64,000 bases of DNA from Ancylostoma caninum (Eukaryota; Nematoda; Chromadorea; Rhabditida; Ancylostomatidae), in contig JBAJFG010000039.1 in NCBI GenBank assembly GCA_037903475.1, positions 186,001-250,000 of the forward strand. Direction: 5' to 3'. Of the stretch, positions 54,401 to 64,000 are shown one piece after another. Position 1 is the stretch's first letter, and each line of letters opens with the position of its first letter. A model generated the notes under the pieces. That model was not told the origin of the DNA. It did not search any database and saw nothing but the letters and a program-made list of their open reading frames with translations. Both the position numbers and the translations under genes were made by a program.

Positions 54401-57400
54401 ATTGAAGGACTGCTGGAATGTTGGGTTGCATTAATTGTGACAATTTCTCCTTTGGAATCGACTGATGTTATCTCCTTAGGCTTGGGTGTCCTGTAAAGGC
54501 GAATCTGAAGAAAGCCTCAGTTTGAATCTCATAATTTTGACCTTAACATGAATGGTCAATGAAGAGAGAGAGTCATATACAGCTAGGTCCGGAGTACCAC
54601 CCTTTCCAGGAGAACGAACTACTTCTCCAGGGCTCCGGGATAAGTCATAATCATGCAAATCACATGCATGTCGAGCCTAAGAAGAGCGAAGCACCATCAA
54701 GCTATATTAATAGAAAGGGATTAATAGAGAAAGCTTCTCATAATTTTCATAAAATGTACAACCATTACTCCAGAAGAACCCCTTTCTGAACTGCTACTTC
54801 CGAAAATCTTTGTAAATATAGAGAACCGATTTCTGAACGTCTCCTACCTTCGCAAAGAAATAATGAGATCAAAATAGCAAGGAAATGAAAGAATGAAATT
54901 ATACATAGGTGGAAACCCACTCATTTGGAAAAAAAAATGAACTGATGTGAAACTACCTGCTTGAAACCCTTCGTGGGGTTGCGCTAGAGAGCTGCGGCGT
55001 GCCACAACGACGAAGAAGCAGTCCCTGAAAACCTTGTGAATGTTTTTAAAGAGTGAACACAAAAATGTGGTCAAGAAATTTATTTTGATTGTTCTATAAC
55101 GAGCATTTCTGGAATGTGAACAGAGAGAAGGAGCCTGAAGTGTAACCCACTGGTCTGGCAGTGAACCGAGCCGAAGGTGGAAGAGCCATTATACGTTTGT
55201 CATCTTCAGATAATGTACCTGGTTCCTGCTTTTCTAACTCAGCTACTAGCATGTGGCGAAGCTGAAATATGTGAATATTTCGCTGTATGCAAACTACAGA
55301 GATTATAGTTTCCAACTACTAATAAAAGCTTCTAAATCCTCCACATTACTTTCGAATTCATCAATCAATATCCCTAAAAGTGAGTTTTCAGCCGAAAAGC
55401 AGCAACCGTAGCACGAAATTTCACGCAAGCTAATTTTCCAGTGCGATACAATCCTTTACCGACTCTGATGCATTTATCATTCTGCGCACACCCCTACCGG
55501 CATGACCCGCATGGCATCTATGGTTAGCGTTCAGTTTTCGTTGGAAATAATTTGCTCACAGTTGGAACAATGTCAACATACCCTAATCTCCGGAGGGAAA
55601 CCAACGAAGAGCTGCTGAATATGTGCCAGCGATGCGCAGATAGGATTCGGTTCGCATTTCTTCACTGCGATCACCTTTTCGATACATTTCTCTCTGAGAA
55701 AATGATTTTAACATTTTGATCTCGAGAAAATGAGCGGTAAAAATACTTACCTTAACGACGGCGACAAAAACACTTTAGAAGTTCTCATATGGACCATTAC
55801 TACTGGAAGCTCACCCATGATCTCGTCATAGAAATCCACAGCCGCCTAAGCAAAAGAAATTATTGAACTAAATAGAATGATAACAAGATAACAACGTACT
55901 CCAAAATCTCCCGATGAACTCATGTTGTCAAGAAGTTTACGCTCTTGAGGAGTGCATTCCTGTTCAACTTCTTCGAGCACTTCCTTACAAAACTTGTCGT
56001 AAAGCTCATCAGTGATTTGGTCCAACTGCAAAATGGTTACATTAACACAAAAAAAAATCTACAGAATGTGTGAAAATGAAACGAAACTAGAGAAGGCGGA
56101 ACAATCCACGCGTGAAGTGGGCGTTAATGGAGCGGACGATGTTGATATGTTCAGGGCGCACAAAAGCGCGCAGTGGAATCACTGCCACGAACGTTTATTA
56201 CGGCGAAATTTAGTGTTTTCAAAGGTAGAATCATCAAAAATAATTTTTTGAAAACCCTGCAAAAAAAAGGAAAAAAAGGCCCTCAAATATACAAATTCAT
56301 CGGCCCCATCGACACTCACTGTAGAAAGCAATAGCGCTTACCCGAACGTAATTTTCCGGCATAGGATTTGGCGGGAAGCCCCTTCTCGGCATGCGAATGT
56401 AGGCTGAGAAAGCGATTATTGAGAGTAAACAAATGAACAATTGAATAAAATATGCCAAATACGTATGATAAGAACAACTGACACCCACTTTTCGGCACTG
56501 GGGCTGCCGTTACCGGTTTCATGTGTGGGCTTACATGAGTTTGAGGCTCGGAAGTGGAGTCCTAAATTGGAACAATGTAACACCCCTATTGCATTCGCTC
56601 TCTGTGCACTTTCGTCTCTATAATAGGGGCTTCATTTTAACAATTTCTAAAGCAGTAATGCGTGGAATACACTCCGTTCAAAAAAGGTTATCGTGCTCTT
56701 CGAGAAAATGCGCCTCCACAAAGCCACATCGCTTCCGCTTTTCGTTCCAGCATGCGAATGAAATTAAAACCGTGCTCAATGTATTGAGCTCTAGCTGCAT
56801 TTACAAACTTTCTCAAAAATTCTTGCCTTACGCCGCACCGCCAACCAGCTCATCCACGTCACAAATGCATTATCATACGTGGTGTGGCGTGGATGAGCTG
56901 ATGGGCGGTGCGGCGTGAGAGTATCCCCAGACTTCGCCAGCAATCGTGGCGATCGCCACGACAGCCGGCTGTCGTCGCGATCGCCACGACCGCCGGCGAT
57001 CGCCACATGGATAAAGTGAATTAGGAGACCCCAGACGTAAGAGCGATGATAATAGATGGGGCGTGGCGATCGATAGGCATCGTTTCCACTATTGCTATCA
57101 TTCACATCGCCAGTTCATTTTGAGCACATCTTGGAGGGTACGGGCGATGAGCTCCGTTTGGCAGCGATCCATGGCGAAGTAACGTGCAATCGATACGTAT
57201 CATTTCCACGATCCTTATCTCTTACATCGCCTGTTCATTTCTATTCATTTTGAACTGGCGAAGTCTGGGGATACTCTGAGGCAATGATTTTTGAGAAAAA
57301 CTGTACATGTTAAAATGTCCATGTAGGCGTACATGGAACGCATGTGTCGGAGCAACTCAGCAGTTCAATCCTTGTGGATGCAGGATGATCATGAACACAT

Positions 57401-58988
57401 GAAAACACTAGCCTGTTGAATGATAAAGGTGAATTCGTTGTCTGACTTTGGCTCCATAGGTGGGTAGCACAATCATGCGACCGCAAAACATTACCGAGGC
57501 GATGCGATTCCGTTTCAGTGAGCCAGCCTCTAGTTCCGACAAGTTCTAACGCACATCACAGGCAGGGGTCCACCTCACATTCGTGTTTGAGGTAATGGCA
57601 GATTCTGCATCTGCTCGACACTCTCAATCCAGCGGTATAAGTAATTTGTCTCAAAGTGGTGTTTAAACCCGTTTTCCGGAACGGGGTCCGTAACAGTTTG
57701 CCAAACCGAGTTGACGTGTGAAGCGGTTGATCTTATCGATTGAACACGCCGAGACTCGTTGGCGAACGTTGCTGCCGTAGCGGGCAGCCAGCACAGCGAT
57801 CTGTTTTTTGGAGCGATCCACCTCCGGGCTCCAAAAATGTAGCCAGTTTGAACCCTTCAAAAATGGGGATTTTGTCAATTTTGAGTCTGTTGATGTACAT
57901 TACTGGGATCAACATGACCAGAAGGCCTACGATATGTCTTTAACTCCAACAGCGGAATGAGGTGGACCTCTGCCTTTAACCAAGTCCAGTCAGCCTCGCG
58001 AAGCCCATCTGTTGACCCGTTAGACCATACGTGGCACGCGTCAGAGCGTGTCAGCACTGTAATGGGTGGTGCTGTTCCGCGGTTGCGCAGCGGTGCCATA
58101 CTCGCTGTGAAATGAAGCGACAGCATTATAGCTTGGCGTAGCGATGGAGCGGAAGAACCAAAGTTGAATGAGGATGATCGCAAAGGCAAATGAGCGGCTA
58201 AACCGCGCTGATTTCTATACTATTTTCTTCATGACGTTGGAGAAAACGGAAAGACTAGAAAAATGATTAGATACAGTAAACCTTGAAAAAAATCAGAAAG
58301 ATGGACGAGGAAATAGACATGGAAAGAAGGAAAGAAAAAAGAAAGAAAGAAAGAAAGAAATGAAGAGAGAGAGTATTGGCGTGCATGTATCTCCCCAGGG
58401 CAAGGATTCATGAATGCATAACCGAGCAAAACAGGGCTAGCAAACCAACGTTCACTTCCTGCGTCACCATAAATCACGTAGTCTATAAGATAGCCATCAG
58501 GTTAACCATTGTTATTGCTTATTCCTGTCATTGCTTGTCATTACTTATTTAACGCTACGTGAAACCCAGCCCCAATATCCAGAATTCTTTAATTACGTAA
58601 ACATCAAAATATGCACGCAAATACTCTTGGGTAAGAGTGTCTCAACAAAATCGGGAATTTTTGTTCCATAAGATTGATGAAGCTGTTGCAAAGCAGCCGT
58701 GTTAAGAGATTATACATAGTTTATACCAATCAACTCTTTTCCAACTTATTTCCCCGTTTTACTAACGCTGCCAGCTCTATCCTGAGCTCTTACCAAATGT
58801 TGGAACAAGCAAGACCTGCGCAGGAATACTTTAAAGAAACCCATTCTCAGCCAACCCCATCGCTCTATTCCGATTCCACTAACACAGTTTCGAAACAGCT
58901 GTTATATCCAAACTACAAAAAGATCTCTTCAAATCTCTTAACAGTAGGTCGAACTCACCGGAGGAGTTTGAGGTTCACTGTCAGCCAT
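48447..58988 (-). CDS. Multi-exon host gene with a degenerate retroelement-type integrase core
   Basis: Thirty-five exons, 1218 residues: 58988-58959, 56561-56489, 56403-56342, 56025-55900, 55845-55751, 55693-55582, 55261-55151, 55024-54968, 54676-54542, 54504-54378, 54252-54164, 54098-53934, 53852-53754, 53646-53548, 53103-52929, 52870-52767, 52699-52544, 52246-52180, 52024-51963, 51638-51546, 51411-51307, 51233-51114, 51047-50975, 50922-50839, 50758-50625, 50557-50507, 50305-50190, 50085-50047, 49953-49909, 49826-49724, 49574-49070, 48977-48898, 48737-48683, 48626-48571, 48500-48447. All phases agree. Residues 1-460: no family recognised. About 461-620: integrase core; VQIDILVM gives the first Asp (462), STDYT the second (527), RTPFEIMFGRHAW the core's distal motif. 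Where the third acidic residue is expected (about 554), NMGVGGNLTRDL has Gly, so strand transfer is unlikely. About 705-765: Tudor/SH3-like (RVYVRNP, RYYRGIIVDIDED, VLYWEDDP). 825-859: Cys cluster with CRCDSPSC and TECC. 860-1218: Ser/Pro-rich, probably disordered. Function unknown; likely a domesticated integrase, nuclear by inference. Confidence 0.85.
56830..56916. repeat. Perfect-like hairpin, arms 29 bp
   Basis: The left arm ACGCCGCACCGCC..CAGCTCATCCACG (56,830-56,858) is the reverse complement, with a 2-3 base bulge, of the right arm CGTGGATGAGCTG..GGCGGTGCGGCGT (56,888-56,916). The loop is about 29 bases. It lies in intron 1 of the integrase-derived gene, directly next to the element at 56,918-57,277. 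Confidence 0.8.
56918..57277. mobile_element. MITE-like element with 23-bp perfect terminal inverted repeats and nested palindromes
   Basis: The left end AGAGTATCCCCAGACTTCGC plus CAG (56,918-56,940) is the exact reverse complement of the right end (57,255-57,277). Inside are perfect palindromes GTGGCGATCGCCAC and CGACAGCCGGCTGTCG (about 56,945-57,005) and two related units (57,067-57,122 and 57,191-57,255; ATCGATAGGCATCGTTTCCAC against ATCGATACGTATCATTTCCA). No protein is encoded. It is inserted in intron 1 of the integrase-derived gene. Confidence 0.75.
57278..58958. other. Remainder of intron 1 of the integrase-derived gene
   Basis: The 2.4-kb first intron (58,958-56,562) contains the two inverted-repeat structures above and a GC-rich stretch at 57,470-58,200 with minus frames of 71 and 104 codons that I do not recognise; they could be remnants of a mobile element. 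A purine-rich (GAAA)n tract is at 58,320-58,372. Confidence 0.35.
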
Positions 58989-59031
58989 ACTGCATTGATC
59001 GGAACTTCCTCCAGCTACCACTTTAGGATCC
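58989..59031 (-). promoter_or_regulatory. Probable trans-splice acceptor and short leader of the integrase-derived gene
   Basis: On the minus strand CCAATTTCAG ends at 59,031 and the first exon base is 59,030. The first ATG follows at 58,988 after a 42-nt leader. The leader is open in frame, so a further upstream coding exon cannot be excluded. Confidence 0.45.
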
Positions 59032-60289
59032 TGAAATTGGATGACCTCAGCATTTTTCGCGGCTGAATGTAGAATAACTACCAATAAAAAGAGAAAACCA
59101 CTGAGAAGACATTAAATACACTAGTTGTGGCCAAATCAACAACACAAGAGTACAGTCCCCAGTATCCCAGCTGATTTGTGGGAATAAACCTCGAAATCAA
59201 GCATTGATGGACTTGAGAGAGCTCCAAATTAGGTTGAATTTTTGAAAACGGAGGCGGGGAAAAGTTTTGAAGGAAATCCCAGTACGAGTTTGCTCGAAAA
59301 TGAATTTGCCGCGAGAGTGCAGAGAAGAGGGCAAATGCGGGAAGAGACGCAGAGGAGGCCGTTCGAATCCAGAAATGGCGCGAGAAAAAAAAAACCTGGA
59401 TGGCAATGTGAAGTCATTTACAGCCCATTCAACCGGCAGTCGGTATTGGTGGAAGGATCATGGACTGATATGCGGCCAGTTCCAATCAATATCAAGCATG
59501 CTTGATAGTGTAAAATCGCACCATTCAGCTCCAGTCCGTGAATGCACCAGTACCGACTCCTTCCGAATGCCCTATATTGACGGAGGGCGAGGGGTAGGAT
59601 CAGGATTCACGTTGACTTTACGGTTGCTCATGTTGGAATCAGGATCCAAAAGTGTGCGCCGACCTAGCTTCCTGTTCCAGGAATTTTCTTACATTTTTAT
59701 AAAATGGCATTCATCAAGGTAGGAAGTTAAAAGAGCTGTTATGTCAAAGCGGGAACTACTATTTTCTTTGAAAGGAGAGAATAATTGTGAGATTCTAGAT
59801 AGTACGCGAAAAGTAAATGTAGGCAACAATGAATTTTCTAAACTTCCCCTTCTCCTCTACGAATCATCAAAAATTCCTCAATCTAAGCGCAAAGGAACCA
59901 GCCTCTGTATATACCTCCTACATACGCAGTTCTTTCATTGCATGGCCATTACAACCACACATAATGGTTTTGTAACAAAAACTGAATATGTCACGGTTGG
60001 CGGTCAACCATAGAGCTAATAATTAGCTTCACTTCTTACATCAATTTTTAGGGTCTCAATAGCATACTTCAACTATTGCCCGCTCAGGTACATAGTCTCT
60101 GCAACCCTCACTTTTCCATTCAAAATGTCTGTTTTGGGCTTCAATTTCAAGCATGGTTCCACTGAGATCTTGCAACTCAACGGCACTCCACCTTTTCGTA
60201 TAGCAGTTACACTTAATGGATTGACACCGCCAATAACATCCATAAAATTTATTATTCACAAAAAAAACAACGTATTCGACAGCTATTGT
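59032..60289. other. Intergenic stretch, no gene supported
   Basis: Between the 5' end of the integrase-derived gene and the histone cluster. It should contain the promoter of the former. The overlapping open plus frames at 59,242-59,722 have no recognised motif or splice structure. Confidence 0.35.
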
Positions 60290-60305
60290 GGCCCTAAAGA
60301 GGGCC
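60290..60305 (-). terminator. Histone mRNA 3' stem-loop (H2B)
   Basis: The minus strand reads GGCCCTCTTTAGGGCC, a 6-bp stem with a 4-base loop, 37 nt past the H2B stop and preceded by AACCCAAC. It is identical to the elements after H2A and H3, and marks replication-dependent, non-polyadenylated histone mRNAs bound by SLBP. Confidence 0.95.
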
Positions 60306-60341
60306 GTTGGGTTAGATGAGTGCTCCAGCAATAGGCTAGGC

Positions 60342-60713
60342 TTATTTACTGGAAGTATACTTTGTGACGGCCTTCGTGCCCTCCGAGACGGCGTGCTTGG
60401 CGAGCTCTCCGGGAAGGATCAGACGGACGGCTGTCTGGATCTCGCGGGAGGAGATGGTCGAGCGCTTGTTGTAGTGCGCGAGTCGCGACGCCTCGGCTGC
60501 GATGCGCTCGAACACGTCGTTCACGAACGAATTCATGATCGACATCGCCTTCGACGACACGCCGGTGTCGGGATGGACCTGCTTCAGCACACGGTAGATG
60601 TAGACCGAGTAGCTCTCCTTGCGGTGACTGCGCTTCTTCTTCTCACCAGTCCTGCTCGACTTCTGGCTCTTCGCGGACTTCTTCGCTCCCTTCGCGGACG
60701 GCTTCGGTGGCAT
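60342..60713 (-). CDS. H2B: Histone H2B
   Basis: A 123-residue core histone that pairs with H2A in the nucleosome. Intronless. The basic N-terminal tail ([15 protein letters not shown]) is followed by the histone fold with [36 protein letters not shown], a [20 protein letters not shown] stretch and the canonical C-terminus AVTKYTSSK containing the ubiquitylation-site lysine. Full length. It is divergently transcribed from H2A, with start codons 181 bp apart, and followed by the stem-loop at 60,290-60,305. Confidence 0.98.
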   Translation of the reverse strand: MPPKPSAKGAKKSAKSQKSSRTGEKKKRSHRKESYSVYIYRVLKQVHPDTGVSSKAMSIMNSFVNDVFERIAAEASRLAHYNKRSTISSREIQTAVRLILPGELAKHAVSEGTKAVTKYTSSK

Positions 60714-60894
60714 GACGACAGCACAACGATCACTGGACGATCAGTGGTTGGAGTGCGCCTCGTTGCCGCGGCTTTTATAGCGGAGCCGCGAGAAAGCCCC
60801 GCCCCCAAAGGACGGGCGGGGCGGCGCGCGCCTATAAAAGCCGCGCAGGAACGGGAGCTTCATCCCGTGAGTGTTCATCTCGCAGTTCGTCGAC
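60714..60894. promoter_or_regulatory. Bidirectional H2B/H2A promoter
   Basis: A 181-bp GC-rich spacer between two divergent start codons with one TATA box for each direction: TATAAAA on the minus strand (60,773-60,779) for H2B and TATAAAA on the plus strand (60,833-60,839) for H2A. GC-box-like CCCCGCCCCC and GGGCGGGGCGG lie between them. The geometry implies coordinated S-phase expression. Confidence 0.9.
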
Positions 60895-61278
60895 ATGTCC
60901 GGACGTGGCAAAGGCGGTAAGGCCAAGAGCGGCGGAAAGGTGAAGTCCCGCTCGTCCCGAGCCGGGCTCCAGTTCCCCGTGGGCCGCATCCACCGTATGC
61001 TGCGCAAGGGCAACTACGCCGGTCGTATCGGAGGAGGAGCTCCCGTCTACTTGGCCGCAGTGCTCGAGTACCTCGCCGCCGAGGTGCTTGAACTGGCCGG
61101 AAACGCAGCCCGCGACAACAAGAAGACCCGCATCAATCCGCGCCATCTGCAGCTGGCTGTCCGCAACGACGAGGAGCTGAACAAACTGCTCTCCGGTGTG
61201 ACCATCGCCCAGGGAGGAGTCCTGCCGAACATCCAGGCCGTACTCCTGCCCAAGAAGACTGCCGCGGAGAAGGAGTGA
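60895..61278 (+). CDS. H2A: Histone H2A
   Basis: A 127-residue core histone, intronless. N-terminus [15 protein letters not shown], then [19 protein letters not shown], the acidic-patch segment [38 protein letters not shown] and the tail [12 protein letters not shown]. The start is set by the conserved MSGRGK and the TATA box 56-62 bp upstream. Compared with the usual sequence it has [10 protein letters not shown] where most H2As have a VGAGAPVY form, and Asn in KKTRINPRH. It is a canonical, not an H2A.Z or H2A.X, form: no SQ motif at the end. Confidence 0.98.
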   Translation: MSGRGKGGKAKSGGKVKSRSSRAGLQFPVGRIHRMLRKGNYAGRIGGGAPVYLAAVLEYLAAEVLELAGNAARDNKKTRINPRHLQLAVRNDEELNKLLSGVTIAQGGVLPNIQAVLLPKKTAAEKE

Positions 61279-61313
61279 AACATCTAGCACTCGTGTGCAC
61301 AATCTAACCCAAC

Positions 61314-61329
61314 GGCCCTCTTTAGGGCC
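61314..61329 (+). terminator. Histone mRNA 3' stem-loop (H2A)
   Basis: GGCCCTCTTTAGGGCC, 36 nt after the H2A stop, preceded by AACCCAAC and followed by ACATA; same element as for H2B and H3. Confidence 0.95.
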
Positions 61330-63167
<1,838 letters not shown>

Positions 63168-63201
63168 ATACCAGACATCTGGTGAAATAAACTAACCCAA
63201 C

Positions 63202-63217
63202 GGCCCTCTTTAGGGCC
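63202..63217 (+). terminator. Histone mRNA 3' stem-loop (H3)
   Basis: GGCCCTCTTTAGGGCC, 35 nt after the H3 stop, preceded by AACCCAAC; identical to the other two elements in this cluster. Confidence 0.95.
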
Positions 63218-63668
63218 ACAAATCTCATCGAATACTGAAAGTTGTGGCGTGAAAATAAATCTGTTTTCCTGTTTTGCTGACGGTCGAAAGGGTTTCTTTG
63301 ATGGAACCGGCGTTGGGTTAAGATTTACCGATATGATCTGTTTCGGTGTATATCCCAACTTGCAGTTTGCACAGTCCGAAATAAGGGACCTTCTAGGTTC
63401 ATGAATTGATCGGTTATTGACGTCGAGCGATTTCCGGCCTGTAGCAGACCCCTCCATTCTATGTAGAGCCATACGAGGTAAATCTGGGAATGCTTTCTCC
63501 AAGAAGATCGTCCGCGTCAACTATGACGCGCTTCGCTGGAAACTTGTCCGTTTTGGATAAGCAGAATGCTTTGAGCCCTCCCGTGAATGTTCGCTAACTC
63601 GTCCACTGGTCAAAGTTGATGTTTATTTCACTGTTTGTTTACAGGACACTCCAGTGGCTAAGTCCCGA

Positions 63669-63718
63669 AACGCACTGCATCGCACGCAACGTAGTGCTCT
63701 GATTGTCTGTGCATCCAC
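63669..63718 (-). repeat. Dispersed repeat with GATGCGCAGACAGTCAGAGC-like motif, copy 3
   Basis: The minus strand reads GGATGCACAGACAATCAGAG then CACTACGTTGCG and GATGCAGTGCG, aligning with the copies at 17,361-17,416 and 27,553-27,606. Confidence 0.5.
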
Positions 63719-63902
63719 ACATTTCTGATACTCGGCCTCATTCCCCTTCGATCACTCCAGCTTTGTGTTATTACCTTTCCAAAAGAGGTGATGACCACTC
63801 TAGTGACTTCGATCATTGGAATTCCCTTGACCTGTTATCCATTTTTTAGCCTTGGTGTTTCTATTTACCCTTCATTTAGACTTCACCCGACCTGGAAGGG
63901 TC

Positions 63903-63958
63903 ATTGGGATTACCCAGTGTAGACGTTTTGACGCTCCCGTGAACGATGGGTAAAATCA
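63903..63958 (+). repeat. Dispersed repeat with CATTGGGATTACCC motif, copy 3
   Basis: CATTGGGATTACCCAGTGTA, then GACGTTTTGACGCTCCCG and GATGGGTAAAA; same order of motifs as at 9148-9213 (minus strand) and 25,907-25,965. Confidence 0.5.
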
Positions 63959-64000
63959 TGAGGTCCTGATACGTTTTCCTGGGAAATCTCAGTGATGCGT

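Larger units (their letters stand above)
63218..64000. other. Right-edge stretch, no gene supported
   Basis: Contains copies of two dispersed repeats (63,669-63,718 and 63,903-63,958). No H4 or other histone follows H3 within the window. Confidence 0.5.

Noticed and set aside
57663..58189. Minus-strand frames of 71 and 104 codons in intron 1 of the integrase-derived gene
   Set aside because: They could be remains of a mobile element, but no transposase or reverse transcriptase motif is visible, and their splicing into the host gene would break the phase I established.
60288..60920. 210-codon plus-strand frame across the histone H2B gene
   Set aside because: Shadow of H2B on the opposite strand; GC-rich histone genes open the antisense frames.

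Overview
The window is nuclear DNA from a nematode, probably a clade V (strongylid- or hookworm-like) species. That inference rests on short introns with GT donors and pyrimidine-TTTCAG acceptors, very short 5' leaders directly behind splice acceptors (spliced-leader style), GCCTAA/TTAGGC-type interstitial repeats, nematode-like replication-dependent histone genes with a mRNA 3' stem-loop, and abundant small inverted-repeat elements. I cannot name the species from sequence alone.

Layout. Positions 1-37,600 are a coding-poor stretch made of degenerate tandem arrays (about 180 bp, 130 bp and 210 bp periods), inverted-repeat elements, a pair of mariner-type MITEs, a tRNA-derived composite repeat, a (TTCA)n microsatellite of about 0.6 kb, and scattered GC-rich blocks. 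One convincing protein-coding exon is present (minus strand, 1895-2066), presumably from a gene that runs off the left edge.

Positions 37,644-59,030 hold three tightly packed, multi-exon genes, all on the minus strand. I reconstructed their exons by hand from splice sites and phase. In order of transcription they are: (i) a 35-exon gene (58,988-48,447, 1218 codons plus stop) whose central part is a retroelement-type integrase core that has lost the third catalytic acidic residue, followed by a Tudor/SH3-like segment, a cysteine cluster and a long disordered tail, which I read as a host gene built from a captured integrase; (ii) an orthologue of C12orf4/FERRY3 (47,001-42,841, 545 aa), a subunit of the Rab5-effector FERRY complex that links mRNAs to early endosomes; (iii) a tubulin polyglutamylase of the TTLL5 type (42,220-37,644, about 661 aa).

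Positions 60,290-63,217 are a core-histone cluster: divergent H2B (minus) and H2A (plus) sharing a 181-bp bidirectional promoter with two TATA boxes, then H3 (plus). Each gene is followed by the same 16-nt stem-loop (GGCCCTCTTTAGGGCC). No H4 or H1 is in the window.

All exon models are manual. Coordinates are internally consistent (every junction keeps phase, and the totals are multiples of three), but no alignment or RNA evidence was available.
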